DNA of 64,000 bases, from positions 83,867 through 147,866 of the forward strand of contig CANQXF010000006.1 of assembly GCA_947627695.1 (NCBI GenBank), in the 5' to 3' direction. Shown one piece after another: positions 17,999 to 27,800 of the stretch (positions within the stretch are counted from its first letter, which is position 1; each line of letters starts with the position of its first letter). Under the pieces are notes generated by a model. That model saw only the letters and a program-made list of their open reading frames with translations. It was not told the DNA's origin and searched no databases. This DNA is from an uncultured Ruminiclostridium sp. (GTDB taxonomy: Bacteria; Bacillota; Clostridia; Oscillospirales; Ruminococcaceae). The position numbers and the translations under genes are program-made.

Positions 17999-18490
17999 TT
18001 ATTTAAGTTTAGAATAGTCTCTTTTGAAAATCGCGCTTTCCAGCTTTCTTTTCAGCTTGAAGGAGGGCTTATCCTCCATATGGAACGGCTCTACCAGAAT
18101 GGTGGGCATACGCTTTAAATTCCCGCCGATGATGTCGGTGAATATCTGATCTCCCACCAAAGCGACGCTGTTTTTTGGCAGCCGCATTTTTTTCAGCGCC
18201 CTGCTGATACCCACGGTCAGCGGCTTGCAGGCAAAGGCGGTGTATTCCAGCCCCAGCTTTTTCGCCAGCGGCTCTACCCGCTTTTTCGTGTTATTGGACA
18301 AAACCCTCATCTTTATCCCCAGCCGCCGCATTTCCTCCAGCCATTCCATAACGCCCTCCTCGGCGGCGGGACTGCCGTGCATGGACAGCGTGTTGTCAAG
18401 GTCGAGGATAAGTCCGCGCAAATGATTTTTTTTGATGAAATCCTCGTCAATGGACAGCACGTTCTTCATCCACCATTTAGGTTTAAACAT
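17999..18490 (-). CDS. yqeG: YqeG family HAD IIIA phosphatase
   Basis: HAD-superfamily phosphatase of 163 residues. Motif I LILDLDNTLS with the nucleophile Asp, motif II VLSNNTKKR, and motif III/IV VGDQIFTDIIGGN are visible. YqeG is conserved in Firmicutes beside yqeH/yqeI/nadD/yqeK genes, and this placement is partly kept. The physiological substrate is not defined by the sequence. It is downstream of rpsU, separated by a terminator. Confidence 0.92.
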   Translation of the reverse strand: MFKPKWWMKNVLSIDEDFIKKNHLRGLILDLDNTLSMHGSPAAEEGVMEWLEEMRRLGIKMRVLSNNTKKRVEPLAKKLGLEYTAFACKPLTVGISRALKKMRLPKNSVALVGDQIFTDIIGGNLKRMPTILVEPFHMEDKPSFKLKRKLESAIFKRDYSKLK

Positions 18491-18537
18491 CTTGTGATAA
18501 GCCTTTCCAAAATATCATATATCCGCAAAAAAGAAAT

Positions 18538-18561
18538 AAGCCAACCCTTTCAGGCTGGCTT
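18538..18561 (-). terminator. Terminator after rpsU
   Basis: Nine-base arms 18538-18546 and 18553-18561 pair with one G-T wobble. On the minus strand the stem is followed by a run of T (complement of 18527-18537). It separates rpsU from yqeG. Confidence 0.8.
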
Positions 18562-18595
18562 ACCGCTTTGTAAGTGCCGGAAACCGGCTTGATAT

Positions 18596-18772
18596 TTACT
18601 TGAACTTGCGCTTGCGAGCCGCTTCGGACTTTTTCTTGCGCTTTACCGAGGGCTTTTCGTAATGCTCTCTTTTGCGAACCTCAGCAAGTACGCCGTCGCG
18701 GGCGCAGGAACGCTTGAAACGCTTGAGCGCAGTTTCCAGTGACTCGTTTTTGCCCAGACGAACCTCTGCCAT
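18596..18772 (-). CDS. rpsU: 30S ribosomal protein S21
   Basis: A 58-residue basic protein beginning [19 protein letters not shown] and ending in a Lys/Arg-rich tail ([15 protein letters not shown]). It is a small-subunit protein that helps initiate translation. The start is preceded by AGGAGGG. It has its own consensus promoter at 18859-18887 and its own terminator, so it can be made independently of the rsfS/yqeK genes upstream. Confidence 0.95.
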   Translation of the reverse strand: MAEVRLGKNESLETALKRFKRSCARDGVLAEVRKREHYEKPSVKRKKKSEAARKRKFK

Positions 18773-18858
18773 CTATATCCCTCCTTTTGCCGTTTGGCAC
18801 AAGGTAAATTTCATCGAACCGTTTAAGGCACAGCCTTAAAACCCAATGTTCACTTGAC

Positions 18859-18887
18859 ATTATACATTAAATTTATCCCGTTGTCAA
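18859..18887 (-). promoter_or_regulatory. Consensus SigA promoter of rpsU
   Basis: Minus strand TTGACA (18882-18887), 17-bp spacer, TATAAT (18859-18864). Both boxes are perfect. Confidence 0.85.
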
Positions 18888-18890
18888 TAG

Positions 18891-19244
18891 CTATTTCAAA
18901 AATTCTTCCGCGCTTATCTCAACGCCGTCCTGCCACAGGCGCTCCAGATCGTAAAAATCTCTCGTTTCCTTGTGGAATATGTGTATCACCACGTCGATAT
19001 AGTCCAGCACTATCCAGTTCGCCCCCTGATAACCCTCGGTGCGCTTAGGCTCAAGCCCCGCCTGAGACAGCTTGAACTCCACCTCGTCCGCAAGAGCCTT
19101 TACCTGAGTCGTGCTGCTTCCGTTTGCGATGACGAAATAGTTTGCGATGACAGTAAGCTCATCTATCTTGATTATCTTTATATTTTCCCCTCTTTTGCTG
19201 TCTATCGCCCTGACAGCGATCTCCAGAATTTCGTTATCCGTCAT
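18891..19244 (-). CDS. rsfS: Ribosomal silencing factor RsfS
   Basis: A 117-residue protein that binds L14 and blocks subunit joining when nutrients are short. Family motifs are clear: IDELTVIANYFVIANGSSTTQVKA, then EGYQGANWIVLDYIDVVIHIF and FYDLERLW. Its start overlaps the end of yqeK by 4 nt. The nadD-yqeK-rsfS order is normal in Firmicutes, though here nadD is displaced by inserted genes. Confidence 0.96.
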   Translation of the reverse strand: MTDNEILEIAVRAIDSKRGENIKIIKIDELTVIANYFVIANGSSTTQVKALADEVEFKLSQAGLEPKRTEGYQGANWIVLDYIDVVIHIFHKETRDFYDLERLWQDGVEISAEEFLK

Positions 19245-19825
19245 AGAATATACTCCTTTTTGTACTTTGCGTAAAAATTGTACCCCTCCAACGTGCAGGC
19301 GGGTATCCTGTCCTTTTTGCCGATAGTCTTGCCTATCGACCAGCGCAGTATCATAAACATACCGTTGTCCAGGTCGTCCAATACTATTTTCCGATATTTT
19401 TCAACGTCGTCGTAATCTCTCTCCGCCGAAACGGTGTCCGCAAGAAAAACTATCTTCTCAATATCCGTCATATCCGCTTTTCCCACGGTGTGAAAGCGTA
19501 TTGCGCTGAGTATCTCCTCATCGGTTATCTTCAGCACGTTCCTGACGTAATATGCTCCTGCGGGCGCATGCCACAGCTTCGGGCAGTCTATCTCGATAGG
19601 GTCGATATAAAACCCGCTGTTTTTTGCCTCCTCAAGCATAAGGTCGGGGTCTATCTCCTTCTGACAGTCGTGAAGTATTGCGGCGGTGTAAGCCTTGTCC
19701 ACGTCAGCCCCGAACTTCTCCGCCAGCGTTACCGCCATCTTCGCCACGTTGACGCTGTGCTTGAAGCGTTTCCCGCCCATAAGCGGCTTTATTGTCTGTT
19801 CGTATTTTTTCAAGTCCTCATTCAT
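19241..19825 (-). CDS. yqeK: YqeK HD-domain Ap4A hydrolase
   Basis: HD-superfamily metal phosphohydrolase. The family cleaves diadenosine tetraphosphate symmetrically. Visible: GGKRFKHSVNVAKMAVTLA with the first His, ILHDCQKE with the HD pair, and later WHAPAGAYYVRN and IRFHTVGKADM. I prefer ATG 19825 (MNEDLKKYEQ) over GTG 19837; neither has a strong ribosome site. It is coupled to rsfS by a 4-nt overlap. Confidence 0.92.
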   Translation of the reverse strand: MNEDLKKYEQTIKPLMGGKRFKHSVNVAKMAVTLAEKFGADVDKAYTAAILHDCQKEIDPDLMLEEAKNSGFYIDPIEIDCPKLWHAPAGAYYVRNVLKITDEEILSAIRFHTVGKADMTDIEKIVFLADTVSAERDYDDVEKYRKIVLDDLDNGMFMILRWSIGKTIGKKDRIPACTLEGYNFYAKYKKEYIL

Positions 19826-19912
19826 AATTTTGCTCACTTTTTAAATCAGAATTCAGAGCATTATCTGCTCCTTATTTACCTCAAACGGTTACTTGCCTTT
19901 CCCGGATTTATT

Positions 19913-21436
19913 TCAGGCAGATTTTTTTAATTCTTTCAATGCCGATTCTAATGTATTGTCTTTTATGCTTTCCATATACTTGTTTAGCTCATTTACTACT
20001 GTAATGCACACATTCCAGAAATCCGCACTTTCTTTTTGCATTTCTTCAAATGAAATTGTATGCAAATTTGAGCTAACATTTATATTTCCTTTCAAAAAAT
20101 CAATATTAAGTGTGTATTGTTCATTTTCAACAATAATTTCTACAGAATCAGATTCGCTGATGAAAACGCCCTCCTCCAGGTCTTTCCTTTCGAGGATTTC
20201 CATAAAACCATTCATAGTTTGGCAAGCTTTTGCTCTGTTATCATTGTTCCTTTCGATCTGACAGGCTTTTTGAGAGAAGAAAACATCTTTAGTATAAAGT
20301 TTGTCATTGCTAAGAATAGCCTGTGCTTGCTTTCTGACTATTTTTTCTAAGCAAGAGACACGTTCTGGTGAAAATGTATCATCACCACGGAATGAAAAAG
20401 AAAAATCGCACATATCCTTGACTCTGTTTCTGATTATATCGTTCATTCCCATTTGTCCAAGACGAGTGAAATCTTCACCTAATTTAGGAGAACACACAAA
20501 AAGCTTACTTCCGATATTCTCAAAACCTTCAGTAGAAACATACGGCAGCAGAGATATGTTCAAATCAAAGATAGGAGCTATTGAAACTATTTCGAGCGTA
20601 TCATTATCGAATAGCACTCCGTAATTGCCTGTATGCCTATCCTGATTAAAACACAGCGCATCAGTAACAAGCAGTTCTCTGAATTGCTGTTCGCAACCTA
20701 TACTTTCAAAAAAATCATATACATTTTGTAAGTTATGAGTGGAAGTATCTGCTATTTTCGCATATGAAACATAACCGTATTGTTCATTTGTGAACAGATC
20801 ACATTTTGAAACAAGTTTATCATACAATGTTGTAAGGCTGTAAAAAACAGAGTTATCAGGGCTGATTATTTTAGCAATTTCCGACGACAGCGTTTCACAA
20901 TAAGGTTCAAGTCCTTTTCCAAATTCACCGCCGCGTTTATACAAGAAAATATCAGAGCCGTTTTCTCCTGTTTTATCCTCTTTTCTAAAGCACTTTCTAA
21001 AAGAACCCTCGCAAGTGAGTTCGGGAGAGTTCAAAGAAAAACTCACATCATTCGATCCAATTCCCTCAAAAGCAAGTTTCGATATTGTTTCATTAAATTG
21101 ATTGCGATATAACGATACTTGATCCCAAGAAATGTTTTCTGATTCTGCTTTGAGCCAGAATGTATCATTGATGGTCGTTGCGTGTGTTATTTTAATAAAA
21201 TCCTCGTTGTTATCGCAGCCTAATTGTTTCATAAGTGTTTGCAGATGAGTATTATGCTTTGAGCCTTTTCGATTTTCGATCCACGAATTGATTTCTTTGA
21301 AACCGATTGGCAGATCGCCTGTTTTCTTGTGAAGTTCAAATACAACTCTATCTGAAAATTCTGTTGCAGGTTTTACGCAAATTACCGCCGCAACATTATC
21401 TTTATTCATAAGATAATACATATGCATATCGATCAT
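19913..21436 (-). CDS. HipA-like kinase family protein
   Basis: A 507-residue protein whose middle has HipA/phosphoinositide-kinase-like features: Lys167 in DIFLYKRG, catalytic Asp266 in FNQDRHTGNYG and metal-binding Asp291 in IFDLN. HipA proteins phosphorylate tRNA synthetases or other targets, but no HipB-type antitoxin gene is beside it, so a toxin role is not supported. The flanks (about 1-150 and 380-507) are unrecognised. It appears more AT-rich than its neighbours, and it splits the usual nadD-yqeK pair together with a broken methyltransferase, which suggests acquisition. The ribosome site is weak. Confidence 0.7.
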   Translation of the reverse strand: MIDMHMYYLMNKDNVAAVICVKPATEFSDRVVFELHKKTGDLPIGFKEINSWIENRKGSKHNTHLQTLMKQLGCDNNEDFIKITHATTINDTFWLKAESENISWDQVSLYRNQFNETISKLAFEGIGSNDVSFSLNSPELTCEGSFRKCFRKEDKTGENGSDIFLYKRGGEFGKGLEPYCETLSSEIAKIISPDNSVFYSLTTLYDKLVSKCDLFTNEQYGYVSYAKIADTSTHNLQNVYDFFESIGCEQQFRELLVTDALCFNQDRHTGNYGVLFDNDTLEIVSIAPIFDLNISLLPYVSTEGFENIGSKLFVCSPKLGEDFTRLGQMGMNDIIRNRVKDMCDFSFSFRGDDTFSPERVSCLEKIVRKQAQAILSNDKLYTKDVFFSQKACQIERNNDNRAKACQTMNGFMEILERKDLEEGVFISESDSVEIIVENEQYTLNIDFLKGNINVSSNLHTISFEEMQKESADFWNVCITVVNELNKYMESIKDNTLESALKELKKSA

Positions 21437-21561
21437 CTCTGTTTAAATGCTTATTGTTTTTTATCAGTCACCTGATGTTCCAATTACAAAACGGAAACGT
21501 TTTTTAATCACCGTACTAATGCTCGTTTGTTTCAATAAATTCCGAATAAAATCAGAAGTTA

Positions 21562-22018
21562 TCAGCGTGCAAGTATGGTGTAAGTAGTTTTCCGGTTTCG
21601 CATAATTCGCGCATCTGAAAATCCCGCTTTCTTCAAAACCTCGATCGACTCCGCGAAATGATCTGTCAGAACGAAATATCCGTTGTCGGTCAGTGCGGTA
21701 TTCAGCTTTTTTATACAGCTTCAGCTTTTGTGCAGCGGTGAAGTGATGGAGCGATCTGAAAATTTCCGTTTAAGCACCGTCAGCATATCGGTTGACAAAT
21801 CTATCCCAATCACTGACGTTTCACTGTTCAGAATAAAGTAGTATTCAAATTCAAGCCTTGCACCACAGCCCAGATCAAGAACATTTATACAGTGTTCCGA
21901 CGGCGGCAAGGTTGCCGTATAAGGATAAAATTCCTCTGCGTCTCAATTTCCGTCATCATATGCTCGTCATATCCGTTCAAACGGGCGGTGAAAAAGCGTC
22001 CGTTTTTTCAAGTTTCAT
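21562..22018 (-). pseudogene. Decayed class I SAM methyltransferase
   Basis: Fragments of one methyltransferase lie in different frames. They are an N-terminus from ATG 22018 (MKLEKTDAFFTARLNGYDEHM), a SAM-binding part (INVLDLGCGA, VIGIDLSTDML), then SLHHFTAAQKLKLYKKL, NGYFVLTD and ARIMRNRKTTYTILAR ending at 21562. A one-base loss near 21947 breaks the first junction. Sequence between the SAM-binding part and LHHF, and again after VLTDHFA, appears deleted. It encodes about 150 codons where the family usually needs over 200. It keeps a ribosome site (GGAAG) but cannot give a working enzyme. Confidence 0.8.
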
Positions 22019-22035
22019 ATTATCAACTTCCGCAC

Positions 22036-22623
22036 TTATCCCCTATATATCCCGTTTTCCAGAATATACTCCCTGACTTCCTCGCTGAGCATTTCCGACG
22101 TATCTCCGCCGTTTTTCAGCGTTTCCCGTATCAGGGTGGAGGAAACATCGGTGACAGGCAGATTAAGCACCCGCACATGTCCCAGCTCGGCCGCCTTTTC
22201 GGTAAGGTCGGCGTAGCTGTCCTCCTCCCTTGCGGCGGCAACTACCGTGCATTCCTTCAGGATACTTTCGTACCTGAACCACTTTTCAAAGGAAAACAGC
22301 ATATCCCCGCCGATAAGCAGGAAAAACTTCGTGCCCTTGGGGTAGCTGTCCTTTATTTTTCTGAGAGTATTTATAGTGTACCCCTCTCCGCCCAGTTTTT
22401 TCTCAATGTCGCTCACATTGTAAATTTTCCCCCGAAACGCCAGCCTGCACATCTCAAGGCGGTGCTGGAAATTCGTGTCGGGAGTGGGTTTATGGGGGGA
22501 ATGAAACGAGGGCATTATGATTATCTCCTCCAGCCCCAGCCGCTGACGGCAGTTTTCCGCTAAGCGGATATGCCCCAGGTGAGGCGGGTCAAAGGCTCCC
22601 CCGAAAATTCCTACTCTTTTCAT
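22036..22623 (-). CDS. nadD: Nicotinate-nucleotide adenylyltransferase
   Basis: Makes deamido-NAD from nicotinate mononucleotide and ATP. Visible: GIFGGAFDPPHLGHIRLAE with the T/HxGH nucleotide-binding motif, IIMPSFHSPHK, LIGGDMLFSFEKWF and the C-terminal VSSTLIRE in the place of the ISSTxIR motif. The 195-residue length is normal. It follows yhbY on the same strand, the usual Firmicutes order. Confidence 0.96.
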   Translation of the reverse strand: MKRVGIFGGAFDPPHLGHIRLAENCRQRLGLEEIIIMPSFHSPHKPTPDTNFQHRLEMCRLAFRGKIYNVSDIEKKLGGEGYTINTLRKIKDSYPKGTKFFLLIGGDMLFSFEKWFRYESILKECTVVAAAREEDSYADLTEKAAELGHVRVLNLPVTDVSSTLIRETLKNGGDTSEMLSEEVREYILENGIYRG

Positions 22624-22647
22624 ATCTTACCTCTTTGCCCCAGAATA

Positions 22648-22941
22648 TCAGTCCAGATAGGAGGGCCTTTTGTCACCCTTTGGTCTGTGCTTGAAAAGCA
22701 CTATCTTGTTTCCTATCACGTGGACTATCTCGCACTCCGCCGCCTCAGCCAGCACTCCTGCCGCCTCGCTTGGAGTAAGCTCGCAGGTCTCCAGCACCTT
22801 CAGCTTTATCATCTCTCTTGCTTTCAGCGCGTCCTTTACCTGTTTTATCAGCGTATCTCCGATAGGATTTTTTCCTACCTGGAAGATCGTATCCATAGTT
22901 GAAGCTATTGATTTCAGCTTTGCTCTTTCTTTACTTGTCAT
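22648..22941 (-). CDS. yhbY: YhbY/YqeI CRM-domain RNA-binding protein
   Basis: A small CRM-domain protein linked to ribosome assembly. Visible: SKERAKLKSIASTMDTIFQVGK at the start, and a GNKIVLFKHRP end with the basic surface typical of the fold. ATG 22941 (97 residues) is chosen because the longer frame would translate into the hairpin element and the family start fits here. The ribosome site GGGGG lies 4 nt upstream, and the repeat element begins only a few bases before it. Confidence 0.92.
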   Translation of the reverse strand: MTSKERAKLKSIASTMDTIFQVGKNPIGDTLIKQVKDALKAREMIKLKVLETCELTPSEAAGVLAEAAECEIVHVIGNKIVLFKHRPKGDKRPSYLD

Positions 22942-22955
22942 AAAACCCCCGATGG

Positions 22956-23110
22956 CAGTTGACAGTGTACAGTGTACAGTGCAAAGTTGTTGTGTCCGCT
23001 TCGCGGACATATTTGTATTGCCGCCTGCAAATTTGTACCTGTCATTTAAAATTCGTTTTTGCGAAGCAAAAACACCTTAACTGTGCACTTTGCACTTTAC
23101 ACTTTTAACT
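22956..23110. repeat. Interspersed hairpin element, copy B
   Basis: Arm CAGTTGACAGTGTACAGTG, hairpin 1 with a different stem (TGTCCGC, TTC, GCGGACA), the conserved core GCCGCCTGCAAATTTGTACC, hairpin 2 (GTTTTTGC, GAA, GCAAAAAC), then arm ACTGTGCACTTTGCACT. It lies between rdgB and yhbY and ends 9-15 nt before the yhbY start codon. Confidence 0.88.
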
Positions 23111-23114
23111 TATT

Positions 23115-23705
23115 TTATTCTCTGTTATTTTTAAGTGTTTCAGCAAGTTTTTTCATCGCATTCGCCCTGTGGCTTATCTCATTTTTTTCCTCTTCGTCAA
23201 GCTCCGCCATACTTCTGCCGTCCTCAAGCATAAATATGGGGTCGTAGCCGAAGCCGCCCTCGCCCACGGGCTCGTCGCCGATATAGCCGTCCAGCGTTCC
23301 CGTGACGCAGTATTCCCGCTTGTCGTCCAGAATGAAGTAAATCGCGCAGACAAACCTTGCGTTTCTCAGCGGAGTATCTACCCCCTGCATTTCCTCAAGC
23401 AACTTTTCTATCCGTTCCTTATCGGTAGCGTTTTCCCCTGCGTATCTTGCGGAATATATCCCCGGCGCTCCGCCCAGAAATTCCACCTCAAGCCCGCTGT
23501 CGTCGGCAATAACGGGCATACCCGACGCCGCCCTGACAGCCTTTGCCTTGATATGGGCGTTTTCCTCAAAGGTCTCGCCGTCCTCGATTATTTCGGGGTC
23601 AACTCCCGCCTCCGCCATAGATACCGCCTCAAAGCCGTAAGGCGTCAGCAGCTTTCTAAATTCTCGGACCTTTCCCTCATTTTTTGTAGCAATTATAACT
23701 TTCAT
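23115..23705 (-). CDS. rdgB: XTP/dITP diphosphatase (RdgB/HAM1)
   Basis: House-cleaning pyrophosphatase that removes non-canonical purine nucleotides. Signature residues: ATKNEGKVREFRKLL at the start, ADDSGLEVEFLGGAPGIYSARYAG, GFGYDPIFM and ISHRANAMKKL. Length 196 is typical. Its start overlaps the ftsY stop by 4 nt, so it is coupled to ftsY. Confidence 0.96.
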   Translation of the reverse strand: MKVIIATKNEGKVREFRKLLTPYGFEAVSMAEAGVDPEIIEDGETFEENAHIKAKAVRAASGMPVIADDSGLEVEFLGGAPGIYSARYAGENATDKERIEKLLEEMQGVDTPLRNARFVCAIYFILDDKREYCVTGTLDGYIGDEPVGEGGFGYDPIFMLEDGRSMAELDEEEKNEISHRANAMKKLAETLKNNRE

Positions 23706-24661
23706 TGTATTTCCTCAGTATCAGCGGTTTCAGTTTTTTCCGCAGTCAGATCCATTCCCTCAAACAGTGCCTCGGCGTAATCCTCTGGGATAAAGGGCTG
23801 AAGATCGTCTATCTTTTCACCCACGCCCACCAGCTTTACGGGAATGTCAAGCTCATTCCTTATAGGTATTATTATACCACCTTTTGCCGTTCCGTCAAGC
23901 TTTGTGAGAACTATTCCCGAAATATCCGCCGCCTCTTTGAAAAGCCGCGCCTGATTTACGGCGTTCTGCCCCGTCGTAGCGTCAAGCACCAACAGCGTTT
24001 CACGGGAGGAATTTGGCAGCTTCTGCATCGTTATCCTGTTTATCTTTTTAAGCTCCTCCATAAGATTTTTCTTATTGTGGAGCCGCCCTGCGGTATCTAT
24101 TATGAGAACGTCATAGTTTTCCGCAAGGCACTTGGTGCAGGCGTCGTAAACCACTGCGGCAGGGTCCGAGCCCTCCTCCCGCTTTACGATATCCACTCCT
24201 GCTCTGTCCGTCCACACGTTAAGCTGGTCGATAGCCGCCGCCCTGAACACGTCTGCCGCCGCCACAAGGACTTTTTTCCCCTGCGCTTTCAGATTTGCGG
24301 ACAGCTTGCCAACTGTGGTGGTCTTTCCCGCCCCGTTAACGCCTATCATGGTGATGACTGCGGGGGAGGAGGACAGGTCAAGCTGATTGTTCCCGCTTAT
24401 CATCTGTGAGATGATCTCTTTCATTGCGGTCATAACTTCGCCTGTGTCCGACATTTTGTCCTGCTTTGCCCGTTCTCTCAGCCTGTCGCATATCTCCACA
24501 GCCGTTTCAGCGCCCAGATCCGCCGTTATAAGCGTTTCCTCCAGCTCGTCGAAAAATTCGTCGTCTATCTTCTTATATCCTCTGAACAGCTCGCCTATTT
24601 TTCCCGCAAGACTGTCCGTAGTCTTTTTCAGCCCGTTTTTCAGCTTTTCAAAAAGTCCCAT
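23702..24661 (-). CDS. ftsY: Signal recognition particle receptor FtsY
   Basis: SRP-receptor GTPase that docks ribosome-nascent chain complexes to the membrane. NG domain motifs are complete: [14 protein letters not shown] (G1), [11 protein letters not shown] (G2), [16 protein letters not shown] (G3), [10 protein letters not shown] (G4) and [12 protein letters not shown]. The acidic A domain is short. ATG 24661 (320 residues) is chosen over the longer frame, which runs into the repeat element; GGGGG stands 4 nt upstream. It follows smc, a common Firmicutes order. Confidence 0.96.
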   Translation of the reverse strand: MGLFEKLKNGLKKTTDSLAGKIGELFRGYKKIDDEFFDELEETLITADLGAETAVEICDRLRERAKQDKMSDTGEVMTAMKEIISQMISGNNQLDLSSSPAVITMIGVNGAGKTTTVGKLSANLKAQGKKVLVAAADVFRAAAIDQLNVWTDRAGVDIVKREEGSDPAAVVYDACTKCLAENYDVLIIDTAGRLHNKKNLMEELKKINRITMQKLPNSSRETLLVLDATTGQNAVNQARLFKEAADISGIVLTKLDGTAKGGIIIPIRNELDIPVKLVGVGEKIDDLQPFIPEDYAEALFEGMDLTAEKTETADTEEIQ

Positions 24662-24675
24662 AAAACCCCCGTAGT

Positions 24676-24838
24676 CAGTTGACAGTGTACAGTGGACAGT
24701 GGACAATTGTGGAGTTTTTCGCCGTAGGCGAAAAACAGATTAGGATTGCCGCCTGCAAATTTGTACCTGTCATTCAAAATCCGTTTTTGCGAAGCAAAAA
24801 CACCTTAACTGTGTACTTTGCACTGTGCATTTTTAACT
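24676..24838. repeat. Interspersed hairpin element, copy C
   Basis: Same order as the array: arm, GTTTTTCGCC/GGCGAAAAAC hairpin, core GCCGCCTGCAAATTTGTACC, GTTTTTGC/GCAAAAAC hairpin, arm. It fills the smc-ftsY gap and ends about 14 nt before the ftsY start codon. Confidence 0.88.
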
Positions 24839-24844
24839 TTCAGT

Positions 24845-27800
24845 TTATTCCAGTTCTTCCTCCACGTCCGCCAGCTCCTGCCTGAGCAGTCTTGACACGC
24901 CCTTTTCCTGCATGAACACTCCGTACAGCACGTCGCAGCCCTCTATCGTTCCTCTGCGGTGAGTTATGGTCATAAGCTGGGTACTGCCCGAAAAGCGTTT
25001 CAGATAGGTTATGTACTTCACCACGTTCACCTCGTCAAGGGCGGCGTCCACCTCGTCAAGCATACAAAACGGCGTGGGTCTGTGGAGCAGCATAGCGAAA
25101 TAAAGCGTTATCGCCACCATAGTCTGCTCCCCGCCCGACAGGGAAATAAGGTTCTTTATCAGCTTTCCCGGCGGGGCGGCGTATATCTCTATCCCGCTGT
25201 TCAGCACGTCATTCGGGTCGGTAAGCTCAAGATGAGCGCTCCCCCCGCCGAACACCTCGATGAATACCCGCTGAAAATGCTCGTTTATGTCGTTGAAGCT
25301 GGACAAAAATCTCGCCTTTATGTCGGCTGTAAGGCTTTCTATCAGCTTTTCCAGCTCTCTCTTGGAGCCCTCTACGTCGTCAAGCTGTTTTTTCAGCTCC
25401 GCAAACCGTGCCGAGACCTCCTCGTATTCTTCGATAGAGGCAAAATTCACGTTGCCAAGGGCGGTTATCTTCCGTCTTAACTCCGCAAGCCTGTTCTTTG
25501 CGGCGGAAATGTCCTTTGGAACGCTTGCGGCAGCGTAAGCCTCGGTGGGAGTCATCTCATACTTGTCCCACAGCCCCGACTTTATCCTTTCGCTTTCCTT
25601 TTCGCAGGCGTCCTTTCGCTCGGTAGCTATGGCAAGAGCGTTGGAGAATTTTTCCTTGTCCTCGCTTTTTTCTCTTATCTCCTTGTTTATCTCGCCTGAG
25701 CGCTTTTCAAGGGCGTTCAGCTGTTCTATCAGCTCCGCGCCCTCGTCCTTGCTCCCTGCAAGACGGGCTTTGAGCGTTTCTCCCTGCTTTACCTTTTCCT
25801 CGATATCGGAATTTAGCTGAGCTATCTTTTCCTCCTGCTCCGCTATTTCCTGTTGAAGTGCGTTCCCGCCAAGGTCGAGAGCCTTTCTGCTCTCCTCCAT
25901 ATCCGCCTTGCGGGACTGTATATGCTCGATATCCTTTTTCAGCGCAAGATTTTCCAGTCCCAAAGCGGTGATTTTATCGCCAAGGGCGTTCCTCTCCTCA
26001 AGACGTTTCTGCACGCCCTCGTCCGCCTGCTTTATGCTTTGGGCAAGCGCCTCTGCGTCCTTTTCGCACTGTGCAAGCTCTTTTTTGCTCTGCTCTATTG
26101 TTTCGTTATATTTTGCAATATCCGTATCCGCGCGGGCAAGCATAGCTTCCTCGCTGTCCTGCTGTTCTTCGGCGGAGGAAATAAGCTGCTTCGTTGCGGC
26201 GATCTCTGCGCTGATGCCCGTTTCCTCCGCATTTGCGGCGGCAAGCTGTTCGTTGTAGCCCTCCATTTCAATGGACATCTTGTTTACTTCCTCACGGAGG
26301 ACGGACAATTCTTCATTTGCGGTTTTCAGCTTTGCGGACAGCTCCTCCGCTTTCACGGTCAGCGTTTCTATCTCCTGATTTCTTGCGATTATCCCCGAGG
26401 TTTCCTTTAAAGAACCGCCTGTAAAGGAACCCCCTGCGTTTATCACCTGACCGTCAAGGGTGACTATCTTGAACTTATATCCGTTTTTCTTTGCGATGAC
26501 CGTTGCGGTGTCTATGTCCTCCACCACGGCGCATCTTCCCAAAGCGAACCTGATTATATCCTCATACTTTTTGTCGCACTTTACAAGGTCGCTTGCTATC
26601 CCCTCAAAGCCGTATTCCCCCTCAAGGTCTGCGTTCAGCGTGTTCCCCTTTACCGAGGTCAGGGGCAGGAAGGTAGCACGTCCGCCGCCCGTTTCCTTAA
26701 GATAGCGTATGCACCTTTTTGCGGCGTCCTCATTTGTTACGATAACGTTCTGCAAAACTGCGCCCAAAGCGGTTTCGATAGCGACGGTGTACTTTTTGTC
26801 CACCTTGATGACGTCCGCCACCGTGCCCTCAACGCCACTCACCTTTCCGTGCCTTGCGGCGTTTATCACGGACTTTACGCTGGAGGCGTACCCCGCCATA
26901 TTCTTCTCCACGTCGGAAAGTATCTCCAGCCTTGACTTGCACTGCTCATGCTCACGTCGAAGCTGTTCAAAGCTGTTTTGCTTTTCCTCCAGCTTTGCCT
27001 TTTTCCCGCCGAACAGACGGGAATAGCCCGATAGCTTGTTTTCAGCCTCGTTTTTGCTTTCCTGCACCGAGGACAGCTTTTCCTCCAGCTCCTTCCGCTT
27101 TGCCCGCCATTCCTTTATCTGCGCCTCTCTCGCCTCAAAATGCTCCTTTGAAGCGGCAAGCCGTTCCTGAAGATCGGTAATGCTCTGTGCGGCGGACTCG
27201 GCGGTAAGCTGTAACTGCGTCTTTTTAGTCAGCAGCTCGCTCTGCCTGTTTTCAAGCTCCTTATATTCACGGTCAAACTCGTCGTTTTTTGCCGACATTT
27301 CCGAAAGCTGTGCGCCAAGGCGCTTTGCCTGTTCGTCGTTGCTTTGCAGGAGCTTTTCTTTTTCCTCTATATCGGCTTCGGCGGCGTTTATCTTTTCTTC
27401 AAGCTCAGCCGAACCGTTTTCGCTGTCCTTTATCTGTTGTTTTATCTGCTCGATTTTTTCGTTGCAGTGAAGAATTTCATTTTCCAATACCGCCTTTTCG
27501 CGGTCGGCGGCGGCTATCTCGTCCCTTGCGGCGTCGCCTTTCCTGCGCAATTCCTCCTGCTGTGCGGAGATAAGCATTTTCTTTTCAGCAATTTCCTCGT
27601 TTTCCCGTTCAAGCTCCTCTATCTCACGCTGAAAATGCTCGCATTCCCCTTGATTTGCCAGTATCCTGTCGTCCTGCTCGATAAGCTCTCTGCCTATCCT
27701 CTCTAAGTCCCACACGCCGACGCCTATATCAAGGGCTTTTTCCTCCTCCATAAGCACCCGCGCCTGTCTTGCTTTTTCCGACTGCTTTTCCAGCACGGGA

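Noticed and set aside
17561..18006. Small proteins encoded in the repeat array
   Set aside because: The frames repeat with the DNA units, lack ribosome sites, and the region is explained by hairpin structure.
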